This document shows positions 24,581 to 26,475 of a DNA stretch of 26,475 nt, piece after piece. The stretch spans positions 1 through 26,475 of the forward strand of contig JABITU010000083.1 in assembly GCA_018668195.1 (NCBI GenBank), read 5' to 3'. The notes beneath the pieces were generated by a model. That model ran no database searches and had not been told where the DNA came from. It saw only the letters and a list, made by a program, of their open reading frames with translations. The DNA is from Tateyamaria sp. Lineage in GTDB: Bacteria > Pseudomonadota > Alphaproteobacteria > Rhodobacterales > Rhodobacteraceae. The translations under genes and the position numbers were made by a program. Every line of letters starts with the position of its first letter. The first letter of the stretch is position 1.

Positions 24581-26475
24581 ATGCATGTCGTCTTTCGTGA
24601 AAGCCACGGCCTCGAGGAAACCGAGACGCCGACCGATCTGGGCCAAGCGCCTGCAGATCTGGTGGTGCTGTCTTTTTCCGACAGTGACCTTGGGGCTTTT
24701 GCAGCAGCTTATCATCGCGGCGGTGGTGCCGAAAAAATGCCGACGACACGGCTGGCCAATCTGGTCGGGCTCAAACATCCGCTATCGGTCGACACCTATT
24801 TGGAGCAAACACTGGAAGGTGCCAAGGGCATCCTTATCCGCCTGATCGGCGGCGTTCCTTATTGGTCATACGGCCTGCAACAGGTCGAAACTATGTGCCG
24901 GGCCAAGGGCATCGCGCTTGCGGTTTTGCCGGCGGATGGGCGCGTCGACACTCGACTGGATGAGATTTCCACGCTGCCCGTCAGCACTCTGCGCCGTCTT
25001 GCGCATCTGTGCGACACCGGTGGCACGGTCGCAGCCCAAGCAGCGCTGGCGCAGATGGCTTTGGCTTCTGGCCTGTACGCAGGGCCTGTACATGGAGCGA
25101 AAGCGCTGCCAACGGTTGGCGCCTGGACACCGGAACATGGGGTGACCTGTCCACTGTTTGGCAGCCAAAGTAACCGTCCCTTGGTCTTGGTCACGTTTTA
25201 CCGAGCCTATCTGGCGGCGGCAGATTTGTCCGCGATCGAGGCGCTTTATCATGCTTTGGACAGGCGCGAATTTCGCGTGCTTGGCCTTTTTGCGCCATCG
25301 CTCAAAGCCCCGGATGCAGCACAGTGGCTTAGCCGTCAAATCGCCCACCTAAAGCCGGTTGCAATCGTAAACGCCACCGCTTTTTCCGGCAAGGGCAGCA
25401 CAGGTGCCTCACCACTTGATGCTGGTAATGTGCCTGTGTTTCAGGTGGCTCTATCCACCGCAACCCGCGACATGTGGGCCGGGGCCGAGCGCGGCCTGTC
25501 GCCCGCAGACCTTGCCATGCATGTTGTCCTGCCCGAGGTGGACGGACGCCTTTTTGCAGGCGTGGCCTCGTTCAAGGAACCACAGGCGCGCGACGCGCAG
25601 TTGCAATATGCCCGCTTTGCCCACAAAGCCGATCTGGAAAGGGTCGACGCGGTGTCTGACAAGGTGACGGCATGGGTCGATCTGGCACAGAAACCGGCGG
25701 CAGATCGGCGCCCGGCACTGGTGCTTAGCACATATCCCGGCAAAGAGTGGAACATGGCGCATGCGGTGGGCCTTGATGCGCTGGCTTCAGCGCATGCAAT
25801 TCTCGATGACCTCGGGGGTGCGGGCTATGGGGTGGATCATGACGGACCGCCCCTGCAAAAGGCGCTTGGCATCGAAACAATTCCGTGGCCGCTCACTGCA
25901 TACCTGAGCATGCTGGGCACCCTTCCGCAAACCTTGCAAGATGATCTGGCACGGGATTGGGGCGCTCCGGAGAGGGACACGAAAGACGGGCAGTTTCACT
26001 TTTCCGCCACGCGCCGTGGGACGGCCCTGATTGCATTGCAGCCTGAACGCGGGACACCAGACAAGCGTGACAACGAGTATCACGATCTGGCGCGCACCCC
26101 ACGCCACGCCTATGTGGCATTTTATCTGTGGCTTCAATCACAGGCCGATGCACTGATCCATATCGGCGCTCATGGCACGCTTGAGTGGTTGCCGGGCAAG
26201 TCTGTCGCCCTGTCGGATGCCTGCTGGCCCGAAGCCCTCGTGGGCACGCTGCCAGTTATCTATCCGTTTATTGTGAATGACCCCGGCGAAGCCGCACAGG
26301 CCAAGCGGCGCATTGGCGCAATCACACTGGGCCATATGCCACCGCCAATGAAACCCAGCGCGACGCCCGACCGCCTTGTGCAGCTTGAAAGTCTGTTAGA
26401 CGAATTCTCAACCGCAGACGGCCTCGACCCCAGACGCCGTGATCGGTTGCAAGCCGATATCCGCGCCGAGGCACA
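24581..26475 (+). CDS. cobN: Cobaltochelatase subunit CobN (3' part beyond window)
   Basis: CobN is the large subunit of the ATP-dependent aerobic cobaltochelatase, inserting cobalt into hydrogenobyrinic acid a,c-diamide with CobS and CobT. The ATG at 24581 opens MHVVFRESHGLEETETPTDL, and 631 codons stay open to the window edge. Typical segments are DLVVLSFSDSDLGAFAAAY, GILIRLIGGVPYWSYGLQQ, VTFYRAYLAAADL, LVLSTYPGKEWN, and IHIGAHGTLEWLPGKS (H527 in IGAHGT). Full-length proteins are about 1,250 residues, so roughly half is present. Its start lies 12 bp after the cobW stop, with a poor ribosome site, suggesting coupling. Confidence 0.95.
   Translation, partial: MHVVFRESHGLEETETPTDLGQAPADLVVLSFSDSDLGAFAAAYHRGGGAEKMPTTRLANLVGLKHPLSVDTYLEQTLEGAKGILIRLIGGVPYWSYGLQQVETMCRAKGIALAVLPADGRVDTRLDEISTLPVSTLRRLAHLCDTGGTVAAQAALAQMALASGLYAGPVHGAKALPTVGAWTPEHGVTCPLFGSQSNRPLVLVTFYRAYLAAADLSAIEALYHALDRREFRVLGLFAPSLKAPDAAQWLSRQIAHLKPVAIVNATAFSGKGSTGASPLDAGNVPVFQVALSTATRDMWAGAERGLSPADLAMHVVLPEVDGRLFAGVASFKEPQARDAQLQYARFAHKADLERVDAVSDKVTAWVDLAQKPAADRRPALVLSTYPGKEWNMAHAVGLDALASAHAILDDLGGAGYGVDHDGPPLQKALGIETIPWPLTAYLSMLGTLPQTLQDDLARDWGAPERDTKDGQFHFSATRRGTALIALQPERGTPDKRDNEYHDLARTPRHAYVAFYLWLQSQADALIHIGAHGTLEWLPGKSVALSDACWPEALVGTLPVIYPFIVNDPGEAAQAKRRIGAITLGHMPPPMKPSATPDRLVQLESLLDEFSTADGLDPRRRDRLQADIRAEA

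Noticed and set aside
24008..24778. 256-codon minus-strand frame opposite cobW and cobN
   Set aside because: Antisense shadow of two confidently identified genes.
1..26475. CRISPR arrays, tRNA and rRNA genes, prophage and defence systems
   Set aside because: No regularly spaced short repeats, no cloverleaf or rRNA sequence and no phage or defence proteins were seen; the dispersed repeat copies are kilobases apart and diverged, unlike a CRISPR.

Overview
The window looks like chromosomal DNA from an alphaproteobacterium of the Rhodobacteraceae, most likely the marine Roseobacter group. This rests on protein character, not on a database search: a Pcs-type phosphatidylcholine synthase, a DUF1127 small protein, a DUF3726 protein, a DUF1636-CobW-CobN cobalamin block, moderate GC and a decayed insertion sequence. 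Almost all of it is ordinary housekeeping sequence.

Layout. 1-1741 (minus strand) is the Holliday-junction operon ruvC-ruvA-ruvB, with ruvB cut by the window edge. A DUF1127 small protein (plus) with a strong terminator follows at 2097-2380. 2596-4930 (minus) holds prmA and an MFS transporter. 5265-7654 (minus) is a tight run of DUF484, xerC and a phosphatidylcholine synthase gene. 8035-10971 holds a transaldolase-like gene (minus) divergent from priA (plus). priA converges on ileS (minus, 11027-13933). 13934-15789 is a degraded stretch with a multiply frameshifted IS481-type transposase relic. truA (plus) follows, converging on a minus-strand group: acyl-CoA dehydrogenase, a large protein of unknown function and a DUF3726 protein (16563-20092).

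20534 to the end is a cobalamin region. cobQ and cobO are on the minus strand. Divergently, a cobalamin riboswitch (about 22854-23034) leads into DUF1636, cobW and cobN on the plus strand. Together these cover cobalt insertion (CobN with CobW), corrinoid adenosylation (CobO) and amidation (CobQ). The riboswitch should switch the cobalt-insertion arm off when B12 is plentiful.

The most notable non-coding signal is a dispersed repeat of roughly 85-110 bp with an imperfect palindromic core. I found four copies, all between genes (about 2440-2540, 5100-5205, 7818-7930 and 20443-20527). I see no CRISPR array, tRNA, rRNA, prophage or defence system. The least explained genes are the 547-residue protein and its DUF3726 partner.
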